A stretch of 64,000 bases of DNA from Isoetes taiwanensis (taxonomy: Eukaryota; Streptophyta; Lycopodiopsida; Isoetales; Isoetaceae): NCBI GenBank assembly GCA_021234155.1, contig JAJEKV010000004.1:24655662-24719661 (forward strand), read 5' to 3'. The position numbers and the translations under genes are program-made. The stretch's first letter is position 1. Each line of letters begins with the position of its first letter. The notes under the pieces are model-generated. The model was given only the letters and a program-made list of their open reading frames with translations, had not been told where the DNA came from and made no database searches. Below are positions 33,680 to 46,500 of this stretch, piece after piece.

Positions 33680-34820
33680 GCCTCGTCTAAAAATTCAAAA
33701 AAAAAAAAAAAAAATCTCTGCTAAAACCCTATACATTAGTTCCATCTTATTTTTGCATCAGTTTATGCTCCTTCCTTCCAGTGATCGGGCCGATCTTTTA
33801 TCACAGTTAAGTAAATTCCATAATCAACCCTCTTCCTTTATTAAATTTGGGGATTTCGCTAATCTTGATCTTAATAAAGAAGGGATGTATCATCTTGATC
33901 GAACCACTCCAATTTGGGATAACCTATGCAAAGATCCTAGCTACAATGGTGACCCAGTGCTTGTCACAAATGGTGTGCCTATTCAAAATGGACCACAGAG
34001 ACCTTTTGCGAAAATTGTCATAGATCAAGATCTCGCTAACAATTTAAATCAACTGAAAGCTCTGACACCTCCTTCTGTACACTTGTTTAAAGGTATCAAG
34101 CTACACTCCGCTGTGATTGCCTCTAGAATTCAAACTCGCAAAATACTGCTGTATTGGTTAGGGTTGATAAGGTCGGGCTTAAAATTGAAAGGATGTGGGA
34201 TCAGCTCCTCAAACTCCATAAAGGGGTTGTCATAAATTCAATCTTTTGGTTAAACTTACCATACATTATGATTGAATGTGGCAACTCTAGAACTGCTACT
34301 TTTTTCCTCAAGATTGGTCGCCTTACCTGTTGTGACACTTTCCAACTCTATTTCCTAAAATGGTGTCCCAATCTCCCTTTTACAAGAATTTGAGAAATTA
34401 TGCATTGCTTCTGTTCCAATGAGTGATCTTAGCCCTATTTACTGGCATGAGGAATGTTTTTCAAATACCTTTAACTCAATTGGATCCTACATTGCAACTG
34501 AATATTCTCCATGCAAGCCACCTAAATGTTATGTTCAAATTGACTTTTCTAAGCCTATTCCAACCCCCCCCCCCCTTCCTTTCATTGACTTTTTTGGCTC
34601 TAAAGCTAAGATGGATTGGTCTACCAAACTTTTGCCATACATGTAACTCAAGGCATTTTACTAGCACCAACTGCTATACCACTTCTGCTATATCAGAAAT
34701 TCACACCATCGGAAAGGAAGTTAATTCTAATAATCTTCAACAAAAGGCTCTAAGCCAAAAACCTATTGTTCAAAGAGAATCAGAGTTTACAAAAATGGGA
34801 ATCTTGGAACACTAATGGCA
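33680..34820 (+). pseudogene. L1-type LINE ORF1 fragment I (DUF4283/CCHC-like), broken
   Basis: A possible start is ATG near 33680 (MASSKNSKKKKK). The open part 33753-34235 follows, with PFAKIVIDQDLANNLNQLK, then KVGLKIERMWDQLLKLHKG (34154 on). Near 34530 KCYVQIDFSKPIP resembles the Val-x-[IV]-Asp-x-Ser-Lys-Pro-[IL]-Pro motif before the zinc knuckle in plant DUF4283 proteins, and LPNFCHTCNSRHF gives the CxxC...H start of the knuckle. At least three frame changes. No ORF2 follows. Confidence 0.55.
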
Positions 34821-34870
34821 GCGACAGAAGAATTCAAATGAAGAAAAAGAAAGCTGTAGAGAAAAAAAGA

Positions 34871-34962
34871 TATAAAAGATGATCTCTTTTGCAAAGTCAA
34901 CCCTCTGAATTTTCCTATAAAAGATGATCTCTCTTTTGCAAAGTCAACCCTCAGAATTTTCC
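34871..34962 (+). repeat. 45-bp tandem duplication
   Basis: Two units starting TATAAAAGATGATCTC at 34871 and 34916. The second has a 2-bp insertion and one substitution. The flanks are unrelated. Confidence 0.85.
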
Positions 34963-35067
34963 TCCTTGCTAGAGCCTCCTGTCAGAATCACTGTTTTAAA
35001 TAGAGGGATTGTTGTTAATATGATTCTCACAAGTGAAAAACAACTTGCATTTGCTTACCTCATCATC

Positions 35068-36234
35068 TTATTCAGTTCCTTCTTCTTCCAGAAAAACTTC
35101 TTCTGCAACATTTGCTTCAGTGTTCATATTCCTGCCTCTGCCTCTCCCTCTTCCCCTGGAGTTGAAGTTTGTTCTTCCTCCTCTGCCTCTTCCTTTGCTT
35201 GTATTCTTTGGTGTGGAACAGGTTGAGGCATAATGCCCTCTCCCCCCACAATTGTAGCAGTTTATTTCTTTGTTCAAGTTAGGACAATTTACTTTGATAT
35301 GTCCTAATTGATTACAATTGAAACAATGACCTATTTTACCTCCTTGGCAATTATCAGACTTCCTTTTTCTTTTTTTTGTAAGTAGGATGGGTCGTGGTCC
35401 ATTTTGGTTTGTTCTATCTCTGCTTTTTAACATCTTCCATCCCTGGGATGCTTAGTGGGTATTGTGTGCCCAAAAACATCCCTATCCTTGTGGAAGCTAA
35501 TTTAACCCCTAACATAATGGCAAAACCCCTAATGGTAAGTATACAAATTTAAAAAACCCCTTTCTTGCATGCACATGTCCCCTTGTTTTTTTTTGCAATT
35601 GTTCTAATAAAAATAGACACATTTCCAAGACTTGCTACTGCTCTGGAGATTGCAAGAACCTATTGTTGTTGAGTGTAAAACACCTCTGCGCCTTCCAAAT
35701 CAGCAATGATGCTATCAAAAGTTTGAAAGAAGTCATTAACATCATCCTTTTCTCGAAATGTTAGCCTTCTAAGTTCATTTTCTAAAACATCAATCTGAAA
35801 GGATGTTTTTTCCTCATATGTTACCATCATGTACCTCTACATTTGCTTGGGATTCATACCTTTGAGTTTTAGCACAATACTCGAGCTGACTTTGCTCATT
35901 ATAATACCTTGAGCCTCTCTTAGTTTTGCACTTTGTTCAACTGAACTTACTCTAGAAGTTATAACAACTTCTCCAGTCTGAGTTTTCCCAGTCTGCTCTT
36001 CATTTGTTGATGAGCTCCCCTGAGCTACTACAGCATCAACTTTCCATCTGGAGCTTATCTCAGATCCATCTCCTTTAATCAGCTCCCACAGACCTTAAAC
36101 TTGCAAAACATGCTTTATCTTCTCTTTTCAAACTTGAAATCCAGAATCTCCTTTGAACACATCTATGGCATTCAACAATCCAAAGACCAAACCCTCGCTA
36201 GACATATTTGCTAATACCAGCTCTGATACCAATG
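35068..36234 (-). pseudogene. Copia element 2: 5' gag remnant with primer-binding site
   Basis: On the minus strand a primer-binding site TTGGTATCAGAGC (initiator-tRNA-Met type, near 36234-36216) is followed by a gag start near 36203 (MSSEGLVFGLLNAIDVFKGD), equivalent to MSTRFGANLLTSIEVFKGD of copia 1. Next comes a UBN2-type gag core (FREKDDVNDFFQTFDSIIADLEG, about 35760-35690). The open piece 35433-35068 has two CCHC zinc knuckles (CFNCNQLGHIKVNCP, CYNCGGRGHYASTC) and Arg/Gly-rich repeats. Stops occur in the first half, and protease, integrase and reverse transcriptase are absent. It is a related but distinct copia family from copia 1. Confidence 0.8.
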
Positions 36235-36420
36235 TAAGCAAAATTATCCTTTCTAAGAGTTAGAACAATTTGCATGGATCAAATCATCATTTAGCATAGA
36301 CAATTTCTCTTAGCTCATCTTAACACCCAAACCAAACCAAAGGGGGTTTAAGGGGATTTTAATTTAAATGTGTCAAATGCAATGGTTTGTGTTAATAATG
36401 TTAATGGTTTGTGTTAACTA
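36235..36420. repeat. Probable LTR edge of copia 2 with a foldback arm (36321-36418)
   Basis: Sequence after the primer site starts TGTAAGC, as expected for the LTR edge on the plus strand. From 36321 it turns into ACACCCAAACCAAA...GTGTTAAC, closely similar to the arms of the foldback element at 50793-51238. That suggests a related foldback copy inside the LTR remnant. The LTR's other end is not identifiable. Confidence 0.5.
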
Positions 36421-37301
36421 AAATTTTGTTCCTTCGGGCCTTAAGGATGATGTAGGGGTGTAGATATAGACGTTACATAATACTCTAATGATGGATGGTA
36501 TATCATAGCCTCACAAATCTAACAAACTAGAGGTGCTCAAATTATGGAAACGAAAACATTGCATAGAATTAGACATATAATATTATACCAATACCAATAT
36601 TAATACATGAGGTAGCATGTAATAATAGAATTTATTAATAATGAACAAACAGTTAAATCCAAATAAAGAACACCTGTATTGGCAACTAGAAAGAACTTGT
36701 CCTACATAAGAGCCATGATGTGTCAAGATCTTTACTATGTGTCTCCAAGTCTTACACATGAGACATTCTATTTCTGTGATGCCAAATTGCCGATCAATCA
36801 AGCCATTGGCTAAATTCATTGCCACCTATAATAACCAGTGCTAAGTTGCAGTTAGAAACTGATCAACCCTCTTTCCAGGTTCGATATGGCACTGTTAATT
36901 TGACCAGCAGGTTGCTTACGGCAAACTGCTTCCGTAGCCCATCCATGGACTGCCTTCTATCTTGTTCTGAGGGAATGAATGGATCCCAGCATTATTTTAA
37001 GTAACCGTGTTAACATACATGCTTTTCATACTGCGGGTTATTATTAATAACAAATCTCAATCTATCTAAACATTATAAACTATGGGGGTAGCAAATCCTC
37101 ATACCAATATGCAAGTCAACTAGATGTGAAGTCAATATAACTTACTATTAGCTTTCTCATTTCACCTGAACTGCTCATCCTAACTCTCTATATCTGTAAA
37201 CATAAGACCTGACCCAAGCAAAATATCCCATGATGTTCATGAAAAGCGGTCTTGAAAAAAAGCTTAATCCCCATGATCGCCAGTGTCACAAGAGTAAATA
37301 C
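36421..37301. other. Stretch without a confident gene
   Basis: Open minus-strand pieces occur (36825-36583 and, in another frame, about 36985-36870 with RRQSMDGLRKQFAVSNLL). They could be degraded exons of the gene suggested by 37302-37516, but no consistent splice chain could be built. Confidence 0.25.
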
Positions 37302-37516
37302 CTTCGCCAAATGCCTGAGTCTGCAGTTTTCTCAAACCATTCTTTGGCCTGCTTCCACTTCACCTGCGAACCTGATTCTGTGAGCTTCGGATTTGGCTCT
37401 GAACCGTTTGTTGATAGCCTAATGTTGCATTGTGGAGATCTGGACAGGAATGAGGCGTAGAAGTAGCCCATTTGCTCATCTGCTCCAAACTCTGCCCAAA
37501 TGCCTAGTTTTGATCG
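37302..37516 (-). other. Possible internal exon of an unidentified minus-strand gene
   Basis: A 215-nt segment bounded by a TTAG acceptor (37520-37517) and an AG|GTATTT donor (after 37302) is fully open. It reads KLGIWAEFGADEQMGYFYA, then CNIRLSTNGSEPNP and VKWKQAKEWFEKTADSGIW. The composition is protein-like and unlike the surrounding transposon reading frames. I do not recognise the family. The neighbouring exons expected upstream and downstream could not be joined in phase, so it may be a gene relic cut up by insertions. Confidence 0.3.
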
Positions 37517-37649
37517 CTAATGCAACCTCCTTTGAAGGATAAGAATCCTAACTAGCTCTGTTATTGCAGCCCTATTTATAATATTTTAGCAAACAGCTCA
37601 TCAAAAGGTTTTAGGTTAAGCAATGGAAAAACTGTGTGGAAGAAATTTT

Positions 37650-37895
37650 AGAAGAAGAAGAAGAAGAAGAAGAGATTTTAACGTCACGCCACAAGGCAGC
37701 GTCCTATCGGACATGTGACACTTTACAACACACCCAGATGGGTCCTGCCCCCACCACTTTACATTGCTGAAGTGGGTCCTTCCCCCACCAACTTTACATT
37801 GCATGGCCACTTTCACAACGAGGCGTTGAACCCGTGACCTTGGGTATGGCAGTTTAATGTCTTACCACAGCAGGCATCCGCCTTAGCAATGCTAT
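37650..37895 (-). mobile_element. tRNA-derived SINE with CTT-repeat tail
   Basis: On the minus strand a box-A-like sequence (GCCTGCTGTGGTAAGAC, near 37878-37862) is followed by a good box B (GGTCACGGGTTCAACGCC, 37838-37822), the internal RNA polymerase III promoter layout. The body ends in a (TTC)n run at 37674-37650. Overall length is about 245 bp, typical of plant SINEs. It does not fold as a functional tRNA. A target duplication was not identified. Confidence 0.7.
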
Positions 37896-38240
37896 ATGGA
37901 GTGGCAGGGACCCTGCGTCCGAACAAATGTGGTACGCTTTTCCAACAAGACCTCATTTTTATGAACAGCGCAGGACGAATGCACTATACAGCCCCCCTCC
38001 CCTACGTGGCGCTATCGTAGCCCTCCATTTCAAGCATCGACGGCCAGATATCAGCCACTTAGGGGAGGGGAAGGCATCCATCGAAGGCGCCTTCGTTGCA
38101 CACCATACCCATACAGCCTTGACCTGTGGCAATGTGACTATGGCTACAACCGTTCTGCCGTCAATCCTCCAGAGCGCCGGACATGGCCAGTATTTGCCAG
38201 CAGATATATAAGTCTCATCACCATCTCTTCATCGAGATGG

Positions 38241-38884
38241 TGAAGGATTATGCCAAGATACTTTTAAAATTATGGCTAGACAACTTTCAATAGCAACGAT
38301 GCAAATACTCTTCAATTATGAATCAAGGCATTCAAATACTTCACTATTCACTATTCAAATAATCATTTAACGAACCATTGGAATTTTACTGTTCATATTG
38401 TATTGACCAATTTACTGTAGCAGAGTTGACTCATATTTCGAGAGCCCAAGCACGATCTTTGAATTCATTAATCAATCTTCTGTAATCACAAAGATAAGAT
38501 CCAAAAGCATTACACCTTTGTTTATATCCGGATCAGTCTGGCCGATCGGCCTGACCGACCTCTTAGCCGCACTTTGGGTCGACCATGGCATTCTATCATT
38601 CGACCGTTTTTCTCCATTTCTATAATGGTTAAGGCATACTAATCTGCAACTTTAACTTTTAACCTTTAACCATAGATTAACGACCTAGGTTAGAATTTAC
38701 CTAGGCCATTCCACTAACTTAGCAATAGCCATTGCATTTCATATTCACATTTGATCCCAAACGACCATTGCCTAACTTGCTTTCAATCTCCCATTCCAAC
38801 TGAGACTGTAGTTTTCCCTGCATACTCACAAAACTTTCTTCTCTGTAGATCTAAGCCATAATATTACATGACTAATAACCTTCA
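38241..38884 (-). repeat. Copia 1, 3' LTR
   Basis: 644 bp, TGAAGG...CCTTCA. It lacks a 6-bp segment (AATGTC context) that the other LTR has. Preceded by target duplication GATGG. Confidence 0.97.
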
Positions 38885-39564
38885 TTCTCCCCTTCATGTA
38901 ATATTCCCTGATCATAGCAATTTAGCAAGCATTTCAACTCTTCAAATCTACTAGCTGTCAATGCTTTAGTAAACAAATCCGCCACTTGATCTTTTGTGCT
39001 GACATAAGTTAGATGCAGCAGATTTTTCTCAACCACATCCCTAATAAAATGAACTTGCATTTCAATATGTTTTGATCTTTCGTGCAAAACAAGGTTCTTT
39101 GACATAGCTATGCAACTAGTACTGTCACAGTACATAACAGTAGCATTTTTCTGTACAAATCCAAGTTCACTTATGAGTCTCCTTTCCCATATTATTTCTT
39201 TTGCTGCTAGTGAAGCAGAGTTATATTCTGCTTCAGCACTTGAGAGTGCTATGCTTCCTTGTTTTTTAGATTTCCATGCTACTGGAGCACCTCCCAAGAT
39301 TGTTACATAACCAGATGTGGACCTCCTTTGATCAAGATCCCCTCCCCAATCAGCATCACAATAGGCTTTCAAATTCAAATCACTGGAGTTATACATAATG
39401 CCAACATACATTGTACCTTTCAAATATCTCAGAATTCTCTTGGCTGCAATCCAGTGTGCTTGTCCAGGATTATGATTGTACCTACTGAGAAGATTAACTG
39501 CAAAAGCAATATCAGGTCTTGTACAGTTAGCAACATATGACAAGCATCCTATAAGTGACCTATA
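38872..39564 (-). pseudogene. Copia 1 RNase H and C-terminus, separated by LINE G
   Basis: Continues the copia polyprotein on the far side of LINE G: YRSLIGCLSYVANCTRPDI, AAKRILRYLKGT, then the RNase H motifs YCDADWGGD, RRSTSGYV, ALSSAEAEY and CDSTSCIAMSKN, with VSTKDQVADLFTKAL near the end. The stop is at about 38872, next to the 3' LTR. It joins VPY at 43588 to RS at 39561 once LINE G and one TATA duplicate are removed. Confidence 0.93.
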
Positions 39565-39567
39565 GGC

Positions 39568-39615
39568 GGTTGTGCTGAGCGGTTGTGCTGAGCGCTTGTG
39601 CTGAGCGGTTGTGCC
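39568..39615 (+). repeat. 13-bp tandem repeat at the 5' end of LINE G
   Basis: Units GGTTGTGCTGAGC at 39568 and 39581, GCTTGTGCTGAGC at 39594 and a partial fourth at 39607. Short 5' monomers can form a LINE promoter. Their presence at the insertion edge indicates this copy is nearly full length. Confidence 0.8.
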
Positions 39616-39641
39616 TTCCTGAGCGAATTCGTATAAGGGGG

Positions 39642-40187
39642 ATGCCCCCGAAAGGGAAAAAAGGCTATGAAGCCGAATACGAAGGAGACACAGCCAATTT
39701 GTTGGCAGTGATGCATGAATTAAAAACAAAAATTCTAAATCTGAGATCCGAGGTTGAAGGAATGCGTGGAACCCTAGACGAACTGGTGGCTCAAAACACA
39801 AGTTTGAAAAACCAGAATGAGGAGTTATCCACAAATTTGCAGAAACCTTCCACAGATTTTAGGGCGCAGATAATAGCTTTGGAGAATAAATTAACAGCAC
39901 TAATGGCAGAAACCACAAAAGAGCAAATGAAGATACATCATGCTGAGGTATCGCCGTCGAGCGCTTAGATCAAGAGTCCGAGAGCAAAGAATTTGAAGAT
40001 CTCGGGCCTTCCTGAGATAGATGGAGAAGAAATTGCAGAAACAGTGAGGCGATTCTTCTCCGAAACAATGCATCTGCATGATCCTCTTCATGTAAATTCA
40101 AGAAGATTGGGCAAGCCAGGTACTCATACTCGTCCTATCCTGGTCAGATTTCAAACAAAAGAAGCAAGAGATCGTGGTGCTTCATAA
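39642..40187 (+). pseudogene. LINE G ORF1: coiled-coil plus RRM-like protein, broken
   Basis: From ATG at 39642 (MPPKGKKGYEAEYEGD) a long helical coiled coil follows (LHELKTKIL-type heptads, LVAQNTSLKNQNEELST). The frame stops at 39968 and continues after the stop as KNLKISGLPEIDGEEIAET, then VNSRRLGKPGTHTRPILVRF and KEARDR. That is the RRM-like core layout of L1 ORF1p/Transposase_22 proteins, which bind element RNA as trimers. This differs from the DUF4283-type ORF1 of LINEs A and B. Confidence 0.7.
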
Positions 40188-43100
40188 TAGAAGTGCACTT
40201 AAGGGAGAAAAAAATCTGGTTGGACCTAGATTTAACCCCGGCCAATTGGATTCTAGAAAGAAGGAATGGGCAAAAGTGAAGGCAAAGAAGGGAATCGATT
40301 CGGGGCTTACCTAGATCATGGAGGCTCGGGCAAGAGTCACGAACAAGAAGCATAAATAGGAAGCAGGGCCTTGAGAATCGGTCTATGGAATGCACATGGA
40401 CTCACTCAAGCAAAGATAGATGCCACACCGGGTACTTGGAAGAACCAGACATATTATGCTTCACGTAAACCTGACACACCAATCTCGCCTTCCACCGGAC
40501 ATACCCGGTTTGAGCTTCTTGGCCAAGTATGGAATGAGAAAATGACAGAGAGCAGAAGAGGTTTTGGGGAGTTGCAAAATATAAACGCAGTGGATATAAA
40601 GCATGAGATACATTTACAACCAATATATTTGGTTACGTGTAAAGGAGAACGACATCTAAATGTGTACTTCGCAAAGATGCTATTTTGCCCCTCGAAAACT
40701 CCAAAACATACAGCCAAAGATGGTCTTGACAAAGAAAATCCTTATGGTAATCTCTCGCCGATATCCCGGAGTACTCAAATCTAGGTAAGATAATTATAAC
40801 AGTGATTTTAATGGTCGCACCGGATGTCGCAAGCAAAAGTCTATGATGATCTTGCAAATATTTACTTAGATGAGATTGAGGATCCAATGTACGCCAGGTC
40901 GGGATGATGTCATATCAAATGAGATGGGAAACCGTTACTTGAATTATGTACAAGATGTAAGCTCAAAATTATGAATCCGGGTAAGAGATTTTCCACAACT
41001 GAAAGCTCACTTACCTAATCATGCAGGGCCAAGACAATTGATTATCTCATCACAAGAGAGAAGGAATTAATAGCAGATTTTCACATAGGCTCCAAACCGC
41101 CAGAGTCGGATCATACTCCATTACATATGGTATTGAAAGTCAAGGCAATTCAGGGAATTGCCCCTGCAATTCCATCCAAGGGTTAAGGTGAATTATGAGC
41201 TCAATGAAGAATATAAAACAAAAGTAGAAGAAGCGCCGGCAAGTGCCTCATGGTCCGGATTTTTGAAGAGGAAGCACAAAGAATTCCAAGAAATCATACT
41301 AGCCAATCGCGAAAATGATTTTCGGGGTCACCAAGAAATATAAATCAGCAGGCCTTGCAACTCCCCGGTGGGATGTCAATGCCAAGAAGCGAGAAGCCAT
41401 CCGCCACGAATCAGAGTATAAGCAAACCAAAATGGTACGTATATTTGATCGACCAAAAAGGGACGTACTATGAGCAAAGGCAACAACAACTCGAAAAGTT
41501 GATGAAATATCCCAAAAGCTTTTGGGACACGCTAAAGCTAAAAAACACTACCGCAGGGTCGGATTTGGGCGACTTGACTAATTTAGTTAAGTCCCTTTAT
41601 GAAAAGGGAGGTGCAACTTGCATGCCAAAAATAGCGCCAACCACGATCTTTTCTCGTAAAACGAGGTCCAAAATTGCCCGTCCAAACTTGCAAAATAACA
41701 AAGCACATGATGCATAAAATTATGCGTGGAGCTTTTCAAATGGGGAGGTGAAAAACATGCTATCTATTCTAACAGGTCCATAAATCGAGCCTCATACGTG
41801 GAATGCCGAGAAATTGAGAATCAATCGTGTCCACCCAATTCACAAGGGAGGGGATAAAATGTAAGTCCGCAACTACGTAACAATTTTGATTGGCAAGCAG
41901 TGTTCACAAAATTACTTGGCGCCTCTTGGAAAGCAAGTTGAGTGCATGGGCGGAGCAAGCAAACGGAGATCACCATATCAAAGGGCTTTAGGGGAATCAT
42001 AATACCCCTCGATCATGTGCTTACTCTTAGAACCCCGATAGAAAATGCAAAAATCCAAATGCAAAGACTCTATGTAGCATACATAGATTTCACAAAAAGC
42101 ATTTGACACGGTTCCGCCAAGAAAGAGTTAAGTAAATGTAATGATCCAAATTGAGTGCCACAAGAAATAAGAGAGGCAAGATCTCAATTATATGCTCAAG
42201 TCTTAATTCGGTTTCATTGAATGTGACACTGATTAAAAGCACAAAGGGGTGTGGCCAAGGTCGCCCATTGTCCCCAACCCCGCTTTTGGGATCTTCATAG
42301 ATGAACCGATAGCTGGTTAAGAGAAAAATCATTGGCAGTGCACCAAATTGGGCACATGTGTGGTTCAATTGCTTCTTTATGCAGATGACGGGTTTTGCTA
42401 GCAAGCAAACCAAAAGCCGCTTCTATAGAGCATTTAAACAGTTTGGATGCTTTTTGTGAAGCAAAACATATGAATGTAAATCATGTCCAAGTAAAAATAA
42501 TGATTTTTGGAACAAGGAGCAGACCAGACTTTATATACAAAGGACAGGTAATGGAAATTGTAGAAAGTTATAAATATCTCGGAATAGATATCACATCCAA
42601 CTATAGTTGGAAAAATTGTGTGAATAGAAGAACATCCGGAGGAAAGGCAAAGATTGTTTAGCATGCTATCAAGATGTAATCGGGCCTCTCTCGCTGATTG
42701 GGGACCTAAAAAGAATACCGCTTTAAAACATTGGTCCAAACCGTGGCTCTTTATGGTGTCCCTATTTGGGGACCGGATATCTCCAAGCACATGTGGCAAC
42801 AAATTGAGGCAATTCAAAAAATGTTTTTGAGAGAAGAGCTTGGGATTAGATCCCAAATCCCATACGCAATCATGCTGGCTGAATCAGGTATGCTTCCTCT
42901 CAAGTAGAAGGATTATATCAAGCAATAAATTTTTTAACAGATCAAGGGGCAGCCTCTAAGTCGCCCATCACATCGGGCAATGGATTCGGTGTAGGCTGGG
43001 CACAAAAGCTCGTGACATGGGCTGGAAAATGGGGTGTGAATGAGATGAATTGGCCAAAGGATAAAGAAGAAGCCCGAACCTTATTGGAGAAGTTGGCAAG

Positions 43101-43470
43101 AGAACACTTATGGGCTGATCCGGTAAGCTTAATGGTTCTTTATCAGGCTAACATAAACCTCCTAGAAGACTATAAATGCCAAGATTATTTAAGAGCAAGT
43201 ATCCCAAAAAATCAGAAGCAGCTGCTTGCAAGATACAGAACGAGCTCACATAAGCTCGAAATAGAGACAGGGAGATGGGCAAAGATACCGAAGGAGGACC
43301 GCCTATGCAAGATCTGCAAATCAGGAGATGTAGAGGACGAATATCATGTTTTTCTATCTTGTTCAGAATATGCACATATCAGGCTCAATTTTGGGATTCA
43401 GGTGACAAGTCTACACTTACTATTCACAATGCCACCAATGACTATTGGGCCCTATGTTCGAGTGGTTGAT

Positions 43471-43554
43471 TCACACCGTTCTTTTTTGCAAAAACTGTAA
43501 AAAGCTATTTTCATGTGCTCCATGGTCTCTCGAGGCCCAAGAGAGCAATAGACA

Positions 43555-43585
<31 letters not shown>

Positions 43586-46500
43586 TATGGTACTTCCTCC
43601 ATCTGTTTTTGTTCTTCAAAAGTTTGTGGACTTAATGCCATAGATATTTTGTGCCCTGACACTATAGATGTACTTGCTGCATTGCAACTCTTCATTCCAA
43701 ATCTCTCCAGCATGTTTTCAATGTGATTTGCTGACTCAAAGCTAAGATTTTACTATTTCTATCCCTGAATACTTCTATGTCCAGAAACCTTCTTAATTCA
43801 CCAAGATCAGTCATTTGGAAGCTTTGATTCAAGATCTCTTTGCATTTATTCAAAGTTTCTGTTCCTTTTGCCACCATAATGTTGTCATCAACATATAATG
43901 CAATGATGCACCATTCCTCTCCATTTCTAAATCTATACAAGTTCCCATCATGATTTAATTTTTCAAAACCCTGTTGTTTCAAATAATTGTTCATGCATTT
44001 GTACCATTCTCTTGGGGACTGCTTCAACCCATACACTGCTCGATTTAACCTCCATACTTTTTCTTCCCCTTCCTCAAAACCTGGAGCTTGTCTCAGGTAC
44101 ACTTCCTCTTCCAATTTTGCATTCAAAAAAGCTGTGCTTACATCCATATGGTGGATGTCTAAATCACATGAGTTTGCTATTGCCAGCAATATCCTCAAAC
44201 TGTTTATTTTGACCAAAGGAGAGAAGGTTTCATCATAGTCCTTTCCTCTTTTTTGTGAAAATCCCTGAGCAACCAATCTTGCCTTGTATTTCTTTGTTTT
44301 TCCATCTGCCCCTATTTTGATTCTAAAAATCCACTTGTTCCCTACAACATTTTTGTTTTGTGGTCTCTCAACTAATTCATATGTCTCTGTTCTTTTAAAA
44401 GCCTGCATTTCTTCCTCCATGGCTTTAAGCCAATGTTCAGCATCTTTTCCATTTATAGCTTCATCATAAGTTTTTGGTATGTCACTGTTTTCCAAAACCA
44501 GAATATCAAAAATATTCTCGACTTCACCTTCATGAGGCTGAAGTCTTTTCCTTCTCCTTGATTCATTTCTTCCATGCAATTCAATGTTAGCTTTATTTTC
44601 ATCCCTTAAGATTTGTGCCTCAGATCTTCTACTCCTTATTTTCTGTTTTTCCAAAATCTGAGGTTGTTCTTCTTCATCTTCATTCTGTATCATAGAGTCC
44701 TCTTTTTCATAACTGAAATGTTCTTCTTCTATCCCTGCAGCCGCATGCATTGACTGTACATTTTCCTCATTGTTTTCACTGGCTTGATCATCAAACAAAT
44801 CTCCAACAGTGGTCTTATGTTCCTCTTTTTCAGCAAGTTCCTGCTCCACCTTGTTTTCTTGCACACTTTCATTTAGGTCAGTCACATTTACCTTTTGAAT
44901 TTTTCTGTAAAACTGAGACTCGTCGAATATTACATCTCTACTCACTATTATTTTTCTATGAGCTGGATCATATAGCCTGTATGCCTTGGAATTTGTGTCA
45001 TATCCCACCAAATATGTAATGTATGCCCTATCATCCAATTTTTTCCTCAATTGTTCAGGTATGTGTGCAAATGTTAAGCATCCATATGCTTTAAGATCAT
45101 TGTAGCTTGGCATTTTGCCTGACCATAGCATTTCAGGGACAGTTCCCCTTGTACTAACAGATGGCAAGATGTTTTGAACATAAACAACAGTATTCAAGGC
45201 TTCATTCCAAACATAATTTGGTAATCCATAATACTTTAGCATAGATCTAACTGCATTTAGTAATGTTCTGTTTTTTCTCTCAGCTACCCCATTTTGTTGG
45301 GGAGAGTATCTACAAGTTAATTGTCTTTTAATCCCTCTTTTTGCACAAAACCTTTTAAAGTCATGGGATAGATACTCACCTCCCCTGTCAGATCTTATAC
45401 ATTTGACTCTTCTTCCAGTCTCAAGCTCCACCTCAGCAACAAATAGCTTTAGTGCATCATAAGCTTCATATTTTGTCTTCAAACAATAGCTTTTTGTTTT
45501 CCTGCTAAAGTCATCTATGAATGTCATGAAATATCTGTGTCCTATCATACTAATAACATTTATGGGACCACAAAGGTCAGTGTGCACCAAATCCAATATT
45601 CCTTTTGCCCTTTTTAATGATCTTCTAAATGGCAGCCTGGTTTGTTTCCCAAGAATGCATCCTGCACATGTCAAGTTTCCATTTTCATCTCTGTTTGCTG
45701 ATATCAGACCCCTTTTAATCAAAATATCAATATTTGCCAAGTTGGTATGGCACATTCGATTATGCCAAGTTTTAAGAGATGGAGTTTCAATTACATTCAA
45801 ACTAGGAATGTGCTTGCAATCAAGACCAAATAAATTCCCCACTCTTTTGCCAATAAACTTGATATTATTTCCAAGATACACTTTACATTCTAGTTTTTCA
45901 AAAAGAACTTTATAACCCAAGTCAACAAGTTGACAAACTGATATCAAATTTCTGACAAGGCCAGGAACACACAAAACATCTCTAAGTTCCACAGCTTTTC
46001 CTTCTAAATCAAATATTTCTAATATTCCAGTGTCTTCAATCTTTTGCAAGCCTCCATCTCCTAATTGCACATGGTCAGCTTCTCTCCTTTTGCATTCTCT
46101 CAACAAAGTTTGATCACATGTCACGATTTTCTTAGCTCCTGAATCTATGATTAACATTTTGTTAATCTTCTTTTGCAAACTATTTGAAATATTCAAAGTA
46201 GAATGCCTTACCTCAGTAGTATCATCCTCGTCCTCTTCTTCATTTGTTGTTGACTCTTTCACTACATTCAAGGATGGATTGCCTCTGCCTGCACCTCTCC
46301 CTCTTGCAAAGTTTCCTCTCTGATTAGCAGACCTTCCTCTGCCTCTACCTCTGCCTGCAGTCCCTCTTGGACTTGGGCAGTTTGCAGCAACATGCCCCTT
46401 CCCATCACAATTGAAACATTTTATAACTTTACCTTCATTAGGGCATTCATACTTGAGATGACCATATTGATTACAATTGTAGCAAGGCCCGAGCTTGTCC

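Larger units (their letters stand above)
39565..43583 (+). mobile_element. LINE G: full-length but degenerate LINE nested in copia 1
   Basis: Inserted in the copia reverse transcriptase/RNase H junction with a short TATA target duplication (39561-39564 and 43584-43587). It begins with 13-bp repeats, carries ORF1 (39642-39968 onward) and a broken ORF2: endonuclease remnants from 40374 (LRIGLWNAHGLTQAK), SDHTPLHMV near 41110, and QLLLYADDG (reverse-transcriptase catalytic box) near 42370-42395. These are followed by VESYKYLGIDI near 42560 and a C-terminal zinc region, CKICKSGDVEDEYHVFLSC, in the open frame 43012-43500. It ends in a (TAA)n run (43555-43583). The similar 3' end and motifs tie it to LINE C. 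Confidence 0.85.

Noticed and set aside
33699-33716. Poly(A) tail of a processed insertion
   Set aside because: The A run follows an ATG and lysine codons at the start of an L1 ORF1-like frame, and no coherent element ends there.
39568-39615. CRISPR-like array
   Set aside because: Contiguous 13-bp tandem units without spacers, in a plant LINE; no CRISPR array exists in the window.
43555-43590. Poly-isoleucine frame inside the copia reading frame
   Set aside because: It is the (TAA)n tail of LINE G read on the other strand.
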